A stretch of 15,607 nucleotides of DNA from contig DATCVA010000138.1 in assembly GCA_036567205.1 (NCBI GenBank), forward strand, positions 1 through 15,607, read 5' to 3'. Shown here in pieces: positions 7,107-14,249 of this stretch; the stretch's first letter is position 1; each line of letters opens with the position of its first letter. The notes under the pieces were generated by a model. It was not told where the DNA came from, did not search any database, and saw nothing but the letters and a program-made list of their open reading frames with translations. The DNA comes from DATCVA01 sp036567205 (GTDB lineage: Bacteria > Pseudomonadota > Gammaproteobacteria > Burkholderiales > Burkholderiaceae_B). Made by a program: the position numbers and the translations under genes.

Positions 7107-7889
7107 CTATCGGCCTGAAAACACCGCAGGCCTCTTGTCGCGAAACGCCGCCTGGCCTTCGATGTAGTCCTGGCTGGAAAAGCATGCGCTAAGCGCTTGT
7201 TCGCAACGTTCAAGCCCATAGCTTCCCGGAATGACTGCCTCGTCAATCGCCAGCTTGCTTGCCGTGTGGCTTAACGGTGCAAGCTTGCTGATTTTCCGGA
7301 CAATATCCAGCGCTTCGTCTTCGTTATAGATGCCATTGATCAGTCCCACCGCCAGCGCCTGCTCTGAGTTGTAGCGCCGCGCAGTAAACATGATTTCTTT
7401 TGCCACGGCAGGACCAACCAATGCGCTAAGCCGGTGTAACCACATAGGGTAGTACCCAACGCCCAACCGTGCAGCAGGGATGCTGAATGAAGCGTCGTCG
7501 ATCACGAATCGCAAATCGCAATGCAAGGCAAGGCCGACGCCGCCGCCGAAGCAAAAACCGCGAATCAGGCCAACAACCGGTTTGGGAAATGCAGCCAGTT
7601 GCGCAACCCCTTCGGATACGGTGGTGTTCCACAGCTTGACGCCTTCCTCGGTGCTTCGGCGAGCCCCGAACTGCGAAATGTCAGCACCCGAAGAAAACGC
7701 CTTGTCGCCTGCCCCGCGCAACACCAGTACGCCTACTTCAGGATCACTCTTCGCCTGCTCGAGAAAGTCGGGAAGGGACTTCCACATTTCGAACGTCATG
7801 GCGTTCAAGCGGGCCGGGTTGTCAATGCTTAAGGTCGCGATCTGATTCTGTTTCTGATAGCGCAAGGCGGGCGTTTCTTCAAATGACAT
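7107..7889 (-). CDS. Crotonase-family protein (enoyl-CoA hydratase/isomerase-like) lacking both catalytic Glu
   Basis: The 260-residue protein has the crotonase fold signature. The first oxyanion-hole segment is AFSSGADISQFG (64-75) and the second is GFCFGGGVGLALHCDLRF (111-128), which together hold an acyl-CoA thioester. In classic enoyl-CoA hydratase the two catalytic glutamates lie in GGGCELA and QPE; here the aligned positions are Gly119 and Ala139, so simple hydration is unlikely. Decarboxylation, hydrolysis or isomerisation of a CoA thioester are alternatives. AAGGAG precedes the ATG by 5 bases. The start overlaps the end of the CoA-transferase gene by 11 bases, which suggests translational coupling and a direct hand-over of a CoA ester. 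A 117-base gap follows before the enolase-superfamily gene. Confidence 0.9.
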   Translation of the reverse strand: MSFEETPALRYQKQNQIATLSIDNPARLNAMTFEMWKSLPDFLEQAKSDPEVGVLVLRGAGDKAFSSGADISQFGARRSTEEGVKLWNTTVSEGVAQLAAFPKPVVGLIRGFCFGGGVGLALHCDLRFVIDDASFSIPAARLGVGYYPMWLHRLSALVGPAVAKEIMFTARRYNSEQALAVGLINGIYNEDEALDIVRKISKLAPLSHTASKLAIDEAVIPGSYGLERCEQALSACFSSQDYIEGQAAFRDKRPAVFSGR

Positions 7890-9072
7890 TTTGACTCCTT
7901 AATGCGGCTATCTCGGCATGCGCAAACCCTAATGCCCCGAGAATTTCATCGTTATGTTCACCCGGCATGGGCGCAACCGAGCGCACATCCGGCTTATAAG
8001 AGCTGCTATGTATGGGCTGGCCGACCAGGCTGATATCGCCCAACTGGGGGTGCTGAACCGGCCATGCGATTCCAAGGCCTTTAACCTGAGGATCGGCGAA
8101 CGCCTGATCAATCGTGTTTACAGCGCCGCAAGCAATGCCCGCTTTATTCAAGAGGCCGATCCAGTGCTCGCGAGGCTGCTCGCTGAACAGCGCCTCAATC
8201 GCGCGGTTCAGCTCGTCGCGATTTGCGGAACGATCACGGTTGCTGCTGTAACGGGCGTCGGTCAGCCAGTCTGGCCGGTTCATTGCCTTGCAAAAACGCT
8301 CCCACATTACCTGGCCGGGAACCTGCAAGGTCATTAATCCATCTTTAGCGTTGAACAGGCCGGTTGGAATAATCGTCGGATGATTGTTGCCTGCCTGCGT
8401 TGGAACTTCACCGGCGACCAGCCAGCGTGCCGCTTGCAGATCGAGGATAGCGAGTTGCGCTTCGAGCAGTGATGTCTGTACCCATTGCCCCACGCCAGTA
8501 CGCTCGCGATCGAGCAACGCCATCAGTATGCCGAGCGCGCCATACAGCCCTGCCGTGGTATCGGCAATAGCAATTCCGGCCCGCACAGGCCCTTGATCGG
8601 GCAAACCGGTAATGGACATCATGCCGCCCATGCCTTGAATGATTTGATCGTATCCTGGCCGCTTCGCATACGGGCCATCCTGGCCGAAACCAGAAATGCT
8701 TGCATAGACCAGCCGGGGATTGATTGCTTTCAAGGTTTCGTAATCGATGCCCAGCCGATGCTTGACATCGGGCCGATAATTCTCGATTACGACATCAGCC
8801 TGCTGCACTAAGCGCTTGAAAACATCCTGCCCCGCCGGGTCTTTCAGATTGAGCGAAAGGCTTCGTTTATTTCTTTGCAGGTTTTGGTAATCCGGCCCGA
8901 GGCGTATACCGCCCATCTCGGTTTCAGTATCGGGGTTTATGGGCTCTTCTACCTTGATGACGTCGGCGCCCCAATCGGCAAGCTGCCTGACGGCCGTAGG
9001 ACCTGCCCGCACTCGCGTCAGGTCAAGAACCTTATAGGGGGAGAGCGGCAATGGGGAATGCTGTGCAGTCAT
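7879..9072 (-). CDS. Family III CoA-transferase (CaiB/BaiF/formyl-CoA transferase type)
   Basis: The 397-residue cytoplasmic enzyme should move CoA from a donor thioester to a free carboxylic acid. It begins LSPYKVLDLTRVRAGPTAVRQLADWGADVIKVE, the typical N-terminus. Family blocks RNKRSLSLNLKDPAGQ (68-82), VVIENYRPDV (94-103) and ISGFGQDGPYAKRPGYD follow, with Asp142 in the GYD motif at the catalytic aspartate position. The C-terminal part with HPQLGDI and PGEHNDEIL is also typical. It is the first gene of the operon, so activation of a carboxylate to its CoA ester is probably central to the pathway. The ribosome-binding sequence is weak (AAGGA about 12 bases upstream). Acid and donor are unknown. 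Confidence 0.93.
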   Translation of the reverse strand: MTAQHSPLPLSPYKVLDLTRVRAGPTAVRQLADWGADVIKVEEPINPDTETEMGGIRLGPDYQNLQRNKRSLSLNLKDPAGQDVFKRLVQQADVVIENYRPDVKHRLGIDYETLKAINPRLVYASISGFGQDGPYAKRPGYDQIIQGMGGMMSITGLPDQGPVRAGIAIADTTAGLYGALGILMALLDRERTGVGQWVQTSLLEAQLAILDLQAARWLVAGEVPTQAGNNHPTIIPTGLFNAKDGLMTLQVPGQVMWERFCKAMNRPDWLTDARYSSNRDRSANRDELNRAIEALFSEQPREHWIGLLNKAGIACGAVNTIDQAFADPQVKGLGIAWPVQHPQLGDISLVGQPIHSSSYKPDVRSVAPMPGEHNDEILGALGFAHAEIAALRSQNVI

Positions 9073-9182
9073 TCTTATTCAGGTTCCTTGACTAGTTGAA
9101 GTAGACATTCGGACGCCCTATCGAGCGGATCCAGCCCGGAATCACTCTTCACGATGATTTTTTGGTTTTCGATTCCCCACAA

Positions 9183-9192
9183 TCTTATAAGA
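9183..9192. promoter_or_regulatory. Candidate operator 1 (palindrome TCTTATAAGA)
   Basis: This perfect 10-bp palindrome covers the -10 box of the operon promoter. A second, nearly identical copy lies 32 bp away, about three helical turns, on the other side of the -35 box. The position suits repression by the divergently encoded GntR protein, which is an inference. Confidence 0.5.
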
Positions 9193-9211
9193 AACCTAAA
9201 TTTATTGTCAA
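9184..9211 (-). promoter_or_regulatory. Near-consensus promoter of the CoA-transferase/tct operon
   Basis: On the minus strand a perfect -35 TTGACA (9211-9206) is followed after 16 bases by TATAAG (9189-9184), a 5 of 6 match to the -10 consensus. Transcription would begin near 9177, giving a leader of about 105 bases before the CoA-transferase start. The -10 lies inside a palindrome that is a candidate repressor site. Confidence 0.65.
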
Positions 9212-9214
9212 CAG

Positions 9215-9224
9215 TTTTATAAGA
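9215..9224. promoter_or_regulatory. Candidate operator 2 (TTTTATAAGA)
   Basis: This site matches operator 1 at 9 of 10 positions and sits just upstream of the operon -35 box. Both copies share TTATAAGA. The pair brackets the -35 element, as expected for a dimeric or tetrameric repressor binding the same DNA face. Confidence 0.45.
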
Positions 9225-9284
9225 ATAAATTGCAATAAATATAAAATAGAGAACTATCTATTTAGAAAAGCATAAAGTTTCGCC

Positions 9285-9290
9285 TATAAT
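9285..9290 (+). promoter_or_regulatory. Candidate -10 box for the GntR gene
   Basis: A perfect TATAAT lies 54 bases before the GntR start codon. The best -35 candidate is TTTAGA at 9261-9266 (18-base spacing, 4 of 6 matches). The region is AT-rich, so chance matches are possible. Confidence 0.45.
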
Positions 9291-9343
9291 TATTAAATAA
9301 CGTACTTAGAATCGAAGGCGTTTAACCAAATCCAGTATTCCAA

Positions 9344-10015
9344 ATGACTGAAATTGCCCAAAAGAAAAACCAGCTTCTTGCCACAACAGTGGTTGATGAA
9401 CTCAAACGCCTGATCTATTCCGGAGAGCTCGAACCCGGTTCCCGCCTGAACGAGGCTGCACTCGCGCTAAAAATGGGCACGAGTCGCGGCCCCATCCGGG
9501 AGGCAATACGAATACTGGCTGGCCATGGACTGGTGACTTCCATTGCGCACCGAGGCATGTTCGTTCGTCAGATGACGGTGCGCGATATGCTGGAAAGCTA
9601 CGACTTACGCGCGCTGATTTTCGGTTTCGCCGCTCGGCGAGCCACCGAGTATCTAACGCCGGAACGGCGCCAGAGACTCGAAGAGCAACTAGCAAAGATG
9701 GAAACCGCCACGGCAGCCAACGACGGCAGTTTGTATTACGAGTTAAACCTGCATTTCCATGAGCTTATCCTCGAGTTCAGCAACAACAGGCACGCAGCCA
9801 AAGCTTATGATGAATATGTCAACGAACTTCATCTGTTTCGCCGCCGTTTTTTCAACTACACAAACAAGATGCAGCGCTCCAACGCAGAACATCGCGCTAT
9901 CGTGGACGCAATCCTGGACGGCAATGCAACGCTAGCTGAAGAGCTTGCGGAACAACATGTACTGGCGGGAAAACAGCGGCTGCTTGAAAACCTGGACGGG
10001 TTGGACATGCAATAA
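9344..10015 (+). CDS. GntR-family transcriptional regulator, FadR/FCD subfamily
   Basis: The 223-residue protein has an N-terminal winged helix-turn-helix (about 12-76) with the GntR pattern RLIYSGELEPGSRLNEAALALKMG and TSRGPIREAIRILAGHGLV. An all-helical FCD ligand-binding domain (about 80-215) follows. FCD metal-ligand positions include His139 (FHELI), His183 (EHRAIV) and His205 (EQHVL); the usual preceding Asp is Asn135. Such proteins are usually repressors released by a carboxylate ligand. It is divergent from the six-gene operon, and two palindromes in the shared region are its likely sites. No Shine-Dalgarno sequence is apparent before the ATG, so expression may be low. It converges on the 2-hydroxy-acid oxidase gene with only 17 bases between stop codons. 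Confidence 0.92.
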   Translation: MTEIAQKKNQLLATTVVDELKRLIYSGELEPGSRLNEAALALKMGTSRGPIREAIRILAGHGLVTSIAHRGMFVRQMTVRDMLESYDLRALIFGFAARRATEYLTPERRQRLEEQLAKMETATAANDGSLYYELNLHFHELILEFSNNRHAAKAYDEYVNELHLFRRRFFNYTNKMQRSNAEHRAIVDAILDGNATLAEELAEQHVLAGKQRLLENLDGLDMQ

Positions 10016-10032
10016 GCTTTTCCGCCGCTATT

Positions 10033-11262
10033 TCATTTACTGGACTTAACCAGATGCTTGCCTGCATCGAGCTGGTCGATGCGCGTTACACCAAGCATGG
10101 CCATGTTGCGCGAAATTTCCTGGGTCAGTAAATCAAAACCGCGCTGCAAACCCGCCGAGCCGCCTATCGCAGCTGCATACCCGAACGGACGGCCCACGAA
10201 AACCAGCCTCGCGCCTAATGCAAGCGCCTTCAACACGTCGGTCCCTCGACGCACGCCGCCATCAAGCATGACCGGAATGTCCGGGCAGGCACGGACAATA
10301 TCGGGAAGCACTCGCAACGGAGCCACAGCACCGTCAAGCTGCCTGCCGCCATGATTAGAAACAATAATGCCATCGACGCCCAGGTCGCGCGATATGCGGG
10401 CGTCTTCTGTATTCAGAACACCCTTGATAATCAGCCTGCCCTGCCATTGCCGGCGAATAGCGCGCAGGTCGTCCCACCCCAGGTTGCCCCGCTCGGAAAA
10501 GTCACGCATGACCGTCGGCGAAAGAATGGGCGCGCCTCGTGTTGCGTAATTATTCTCGAAATGCGGCATACCGCGATCTAATAGCGTCTTAAGGAAAGTG
10601 CCGATCAGCCATCGAGGATGCGTCACACCCTGCCATGCCAGTTCAAGACTTGGCCGCAACGGCGCCGAGAACCCCATGCGCACGGTATTTTCGCTATTAG
10701 GCGGCACCGGCGTATCGACCGTTACAACCAAAGTCGAAAAACCCGCACGGGCAATTCGCTCGACCAGCGCCTCGATCTTAGGGCGCTCGCCAGGCAGGTA
10801 AGCCTGAAACCAGGTGTCCGGCGCCTTCTGCGCCACTTCTTCGAGGGGGATAAGGGAAGATCCGCTCATAATCATTGGCAGGCCGGCCTGGGCAGCCGCC
10901 TGAGCCATGATCAAATCGCCACGATAGGCGGACAATGCGCTTAGCCCAAGCGGACACACCCCAAACGGCGCTGAGTAAACCTTGTCGAACAAGCGGGTTT
11001 GCGTAGTTCTGGCGGAGACATCGCGCATGACACCGGGCATGAATCCATAATCTGCAAATGACGCCCGGTTGTCATGAAACGACTTTCCTGTTTCGGCAAA
11101 CGCGCAGATATATCCGAAAACAGAACGTGGCAAATGACGTCTTGCGGCAGCCTCGAAATCGTCAAGCGAAAGAATACGGCGCAAATGGCGGGGGCAATGA
11201 CTGGCGGAAGCCTGACCGCCAGTGCCTGCTGCTGTAGCGTGGGAGGGCTGATACTGTTTCAT
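10033..11262 (-). CDS. FMN-dependent alpha-hydroxy-acid oxidase/dehydrogenase (second copy)
   Basis: This 409-residue enzyme belongs to the same flavin family as the one at 654-1829 but is clearly divergent. From the ATG at 11262 the active-site Tyr51 lies in SVFGYICAFAETG, where the usual Gly-Gly after Tyr is lost. The FMN-contacting Lys lies in LIIKGVL. The catalytic His304 and Arg307 lie in SNHGGRQLDG. MLDGGVRRGTDVLKALALGA and FVGRPFGYA bind the FMN phosphate. The open frame continues upstream to a GTG at 11304, but that start would lie inside the preceding gene. The ATG at 11262 is preferred, although its ribosome-binding sequence is weak. Its start lies 17 bases beyond the stop of the RraA-like gene, so the two probably form an operon. 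It should oxidise a 2-hydroxy acid; the substrate is unknown. Confidence 0.92.
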   Translation of the reverse strand: MKQYQPSHATAAGTGGQASASHCPRHLRRILSLDDFEAAARRHLPRSVFGYICAFAETGKSFHDNRASFADYGFMPGVMRDVSARTTQTRLFDKVYSAPFGVCPLGLSALSAYRGDLIMAQAAAQAGLPMIMSGSSLIPLEEVAQKAPDTWFQAYLPGERPKIEALVERIARAGFSTLVVTVDTPVPPNSENTVRMGFSAPLRPSLELAWQGVTHPRWLIGTFLKTLLDRGMPHFENNYATRGAPILSPTVMRDFSERGNLGWDDLRAIRRQWQGRLIIKGVLNTEDARISRDLGVDGIIVSNHGGRQLDGAVAPLRVLPDIVRACPDIPVMLDGGVRRGTDVLKALALGARLVFVGRPFGYAAAIGGSAGLQRGFDLLTQEISRNMAMLGVTRIDQLDAGKHLVKSSK

Positions 11263-11279
11263 ATGCTTTCTTAGCCTGG

Positions 11280-12005
11280 CTACTTTACATTCTGTTCGCG
11301 CCACTCGGCGTAACGCGCCTGATTCGCTTCGTTCGGCGGATAAAGCCCGGGAAGTGAAGAGCCGGCATCCACCTGAGACATAATCCAGCCTTCCAGACGC
11401 TCTTGCTCAACCGCAGCCTCGACCACATCATTGAGCAGTCCATCGGGAATCAACACGGCGCCGTCTGTATCAAGCACAAGGATGTCGTTCGGAAATACAG
11501 CCACTCCGCCGCAGCCTATAGGCTCTTGCCAGTTCACGAAAGTCAGCCCGGCCACCGATGGAGGAGCCGCGGTACCTTGGCACCAAATAGGTAACTGGGT
11601 CTCCATGACTCCCGCCAGATCGCGCACTACACCGTCGGTAACCAGCGCTGAAACACCTCGCTTATGCATGCGGGAGCAGAGAATATCGCCAAAGATTCCT
11701 GCGTCGGTCACGCCCATCGCGTCCACCACAGCTATACAACCGGCGGGCATGGCTTCGATGGCCGCACGGGTCGAAATAGGCGAACCCCACGACGCGGGGG
11801 TAGCCAAGTCTTCGCGAGCCGGCACGAAGCGCAAGGTGAATGCGCGGCCAACCAGACGAGGGGAAGCTGATTGCAAGGGCCGCGCATGGCGGATCCAGAC
11901 ATTGCGCAAACCTTTTTTCAACAAAACAGTCGTTAGAGTTGCAGTAGTCACGCCCGACAACGCGCGAACAATCGCCGCATCGAGCGGCTTAACAGCTATG
12001 GTCAT
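11280..12005 (-). CDS. RraA-like / 4-hydroxy-4-methyl-2-oxoglutarate aldolase-type protein
   Basis: The 241-residue protein belongs to the RraA-like superfamily, which includes class II pyruvate aldolases such as 4-hydroxy-4-methyl-2-oxoglutarate aldolase, oxaloacetate decarboxylases and the RNase E inhibitor RraA. Active-site elements are visible in DAGIFGDIL (101-109) and ALVTDGVVRDLAGV, where Arg128-Asp129 form the conserved Arg-Asp pair that binds substrate and divalent metal. A C-terminal extension of about 30 residues (LPGLYPPNEANQARYAEW) is typical of catabolic members rather than RraA itself. GGAG lies 7 bases before the ATG. It is first in a two-gene operon with a 2-hydroxy-acid oxidase, divergent from a LysR regulator. 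A plausible role is cleavage or decarboxylation of the 2-oxo acid made by the oxidase. Confidence 0.85.
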   Translation of the reverse strand: MTIAVKPLDAAIVRALSGVTTATLTTVLLKKGLRNVWIRHARPLQSASPRLVGRAFTLRFVPAREDLATPASWGSPISTRAAIEAMPAGCIAVVDAMGVTDAGIFGDILCSRMHKRGVSALVTDGVVRDLAGVMETQLPIWCQGTAAPPSVAGLTFVNWQEPIGCGGVAVFPNDILVLDTDGAVLIPDGLLNDVVEAAVEQERLEGWIMSQVDAGSSLPGLYPPNEANQARYAEWREQNVK

Positions 12006-12041
12006 ATGAAATCTCCTATCTCGCGTTCAAAACCTGGTTTT

Positions 12042-12071
12042 ATTGTGTATCCTTTCAGAAGCCAATACAAT
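12042..12071. promoter_or_regulatory. Candidate LysR-type binding site
   Basis: In the 123-bp divergent region between the RraA-like gene and the LysR gene, an inverted repeat ATTGT ... ACAAT is separated by 20 bases. The arms are short and the LysR T-N11-A consensus is loose, so this is only a candidate. Confidence 0.25.
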
Positions 12072-12128
12072 TTAATTTTTAGCTATTCACACTGAACATT
12101 TATTTCACTCTTAAAAAATTGAAAACCC

Positions 12129-12998
12129 ATGGAGACACGCTTTCTAGACTCCTTCGTCATGGTGGCCGACTGCGGCTCTATGGCAGAAGCCGCTCGACGC
12201 CTGAATCTGACGCCAACCGCTTTGGCACAACGTATTCGCGTGCTGGAGCACGAGTTCGGCATGCCTTTGGTTACGCGGTCGGGCCGATTCGTACGCCTGA
12301 CAGAGGCAGGGGCGCGAGTACTGGAACGAGCCCGGCACTTTCAGCGCGAGCTCCACAAGCTGAAGGAAGTCGCCTCAACCGAGGATTTCTCTGGCGACCT
12401 CAGACTTGGCGTAATCCGCAGCTCATTAAGTAATATTGCCCCCGAACTGCTGAAGAACGCCGTTGCCCATCATCCGCGCCTTAGCGTATTTATCGAGATA
12501 GGAACGTCTCAAGACCTGTACCATCAGCTCGCCGCAGGCAAGCTGGATGCGGCACTGCTGGTGGCGCCGCCGTTCCGAATCCCTAAATCGCTGGCCTGGC
12601 GCGCATTGCGCGACGAACCCTTGGTCGTTCTGGCGCCAAGCTCGCTTGCCGGCGCCAATGCGCTGGAAATCCTTGAGACACATCCTCTGGTTCGGTACGA
12701 TCGGCGGGGCTGGGGCGGCTTCCTTACTGATCAATACCTGCAGGAACACGGATTACATCCAACCGAGAGGTTCGAACTGGATTCCCTGGAAGGAATTCTG
12801 ACACTAATAGGAATGGGGCTGGGCGTATCGCTCGTGCCGGATTGGATCCAGCCCGGCGCCTTGCCCCAGGGCGTTACGGCCTTGCGCCTGCCCGGCACCC
12901 CGCCTGCACGCCGCCTGGGCATACTATGGCCGGCTCGCTCACCATACGCCCGCCTGTTCGAGCAGATTTTGCCGCTCCAGACCGATCAGCACACTTGA
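12129..12998 (+). CDS. LysR-family transcriptional regulator
   Basis: This 289-residue protein has the LysR layout: an N-terminal helix-turn-helix (about 1-60: FLDSFVMVADCGSMAEAARRLNLTPTAL, QRIRVLE, LTEAGARVL), a linker helix, and a periplasmic-binding-protein-like effector domain from about residue 90 (LRLGVIRSSLSNIAPELL, GKLDAALLV, GILTLIGMGLGVSLVPDW). It is divergent from the RraA-like/oxidase operon and upstream of a Bug receptor on the same strand, so it probably controls one or both in response to a small metabolite. No Shine-Dalgarno sequence is seen before the ATG. Confidence 0.93.
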   Translation: METRFLDSFVMVADCGSMAEAARRLNLTPTALAQRIRVLEHEFGMPLVTRSGRFVRLTEAGARVLERARHFQRELHKLKEVASTEDFSGDLRLGVIRSSLSNIAPELLKNAVAHHPRLSVFIEIGTSQDLYHQLAAGKLDAALLVAPPFRIPKSLAWRALRDEPLVVLAPSSLAGANALEILETHPLVRYDRRGWGGFLTDQYLQEHGLHPTERFELDSLEGILTLIGMGLGVSLVPDWIQPGALPQGVTALRLPGTPPARRLGILWPARSPYARLFEQILPLQTDQHT

Positions 12999-13071
12999 AT
13001 GATAGATGGCGAAAATCCATTGCACTAGCCATCCAGGGTTTTTGCCGACCCCATGCTGAAAGAAATTATCT

Positions 13072-13089
13072 ATTTCAAATATTCGAAAT
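13072..13089. promoter_or_regulatory. Candidate operator upstream of the Bug receptor gene
   Basis: An 18-bp near-perfect palindrome (ATTTCAAATATTCGAAAT, 8 of 9 pairs matching) lies 70 bases before the Bug gene start, in an AT-rich part of the intergenic region. Its placement suits a regulator site; which protein would bind is unknown. Confidence 0.35.
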
Positions 13090-13158
13090 CTATTAGACAA
13101 TCGGATCAGATTTATAAAGCAGCCTGCGCCATGGACTTAACTAACCGAGGAGACGATT

Positions 13159-14151
13159 TTGTTAAAACACAGCAAATTATGTTCAGGCATTAAAACGCTA
13201 ACCGCTGTCCTGGCTGCCTCAGCCGCAGTGGGCTTCTCAACCAATGCATTTGCCGCCTACCCCGATCATCCCATTCGCTTAGTCGTAGGTTTTTCGGCAG
13301 GCGGCTCAACCGACGTGGTGGCCCGCATCCTGGCCAAGGAAATGGGCGATGCTCTGGGGCAACCCGTCGTCGTCGAGAATCGTCCGGGCGCAGGCAGCAA
13401 TATCGGCACAGAAATCGTGGCGCGCGCCGCACCCGATGGCTACACGCTGTACATGGTGGCGGTCACCAGCGCCATTAATCAAACCTTGTATAAAGACCTG
13501 CGATTCGATCTGGTCAAAGATTTTGCTCCGGTTGCTTTGGCCGTCAAGGTTCCTAATGTATTAGTAGTTAACCCCAAGGTACCCGTAAAAAGCGTTAAAG
13601 AGCTTGTAGAGTACGCTCGGGCCAACCCCGGAAAATTAAATTTCGCGTCATCCGGAAGCGGGACGTCAATTCATATGGCCGGGGAGTTGTTTAAACTGCT
13701 TGCCAAAATTGATGTGACACACGTCCCCTACAAAGGAAGCGCACCGGCGCTTACAGACTTAATCGGGGGGCAGGTGCAGTTTATGTTCGACAACATGCCG
13801 TCGGCATGGCCACACGTCGAAGCAGGCAAGCTACGTGCGTTGGCCGTTACCAGCGCCGAACGCTCTAAAACGGCCCCCGACTTGCCGACACTGCAAGAAT
13901 CAGGCTTTCCTTCCGTCGATGTATCGTCATGGTTTGGCGTAATTGCCCCCAAGGGAACCCCCGACGCTATCGTCAATAAACTGAACGGGGTTATCGAAAC
14001 CGCTTTATTCAAAGAGAACGTCAAGTCGCGTTTTGACGACCTGGGGGCCGTGCCCGTTAAAACCACTCCAGCCGAGTTCGGACAATTCATCCAGTCGGAA
14101 GTGAACTCCTGGGCCAAGGTGGTCAAAGCTTCGGGTGCTACAGTTAATTAA
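13159..14151 (+). CDS. Bug-family periplasmic tricarboxylate-type solute receptor (stand-alone)
   Basis: The 330-residue exported receptor has a signal peptide with likely cleavage after AFA at residue 32. The mature protein starts AYPDHPIRLVVGFSAGGSTDVVAR, a textbook Bug N-terminus. Further blocks are VVVENRPGAGSNIGTEIVARAAPDGYTL, LNFASSGSGTSIHMAGE (a ligand-carboxylate loop), THVPYKGSAPALTDLIGGQVQFMFDN and LRALAVTSAERS. The start is a TTG, with GAGGAG 6 bases upstream. No tctA/tctB pair follows it, as is common for the expanded Bug families of Bordetella-like bacteria. It may share the TctAB encoded at 2680-4710 or partners elsewhere, or act as a sensor. It lies downstream of the LysR gene but has its own 160-bp upstream region. 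Confidence 0.94.
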   Translation: MLKHSKLCSGIKTLTAVLAASAAVGFSTNAFAAYPDHPIRLVVGFSAGGSTDVVARILAKEMGDALGQPVVVENRPGAGSNIGTEIVARAAPDGYTLYMVAVTSAINQTLYKDLRFDLVKDFAPVALAVKVPNVLVVNPKVPVKSVKELVEYARANPGKLNFASSGSGTSIHMAGELFKLLAKIDVTHVPYKGSAPALTDLIGGQVQFMFDNMPSAWPHVEAGKLRALAVTSAERSKTAPDLPTLQESGFPSVDVSSWFGVIAPKGTPDAIVNKLNGVIETALFKENVKSRFDDLGAVPVKTTPAEFGQFIQSEVNSWAKVVKASGATVN

Positions 14152-14201
14152 GAAATCTGCACGCCAAGCCCGCAACGCCGCGAACTACGTGAATTCATCG
14201 C

Positions 14202-14249
14202 CTAGTGTCTGTCTGGTTAGTTTGTCTTCTTAACCAGACACGACACTAG
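14202..14249. repeat. Hairpin repeat, copy 1
   Basis: A 48-bp inverted repeat has arms ctagtgtc + tgtctggtta and the matching taaccagaca + gacactag, perfect apart from one bulged C at 14241; the loop is 11 bases. It lies between the convergent Bug and XdhC genes and supplies the TAG stop codon of the XdhC gene. It may act as a two-way terminator. A related element lies upstream of the XdhC gene at 15311-15360. Confidence 0.7.

Noticed and set aside
11431..12009. 192-codon plus-strand frame opposite the RraA-like gene
   Set aside because: It is an antisense shadow rich in Ser, Thr, Ala and Pro with no motif; the opposite strand encodes a complete RraA-like protein.
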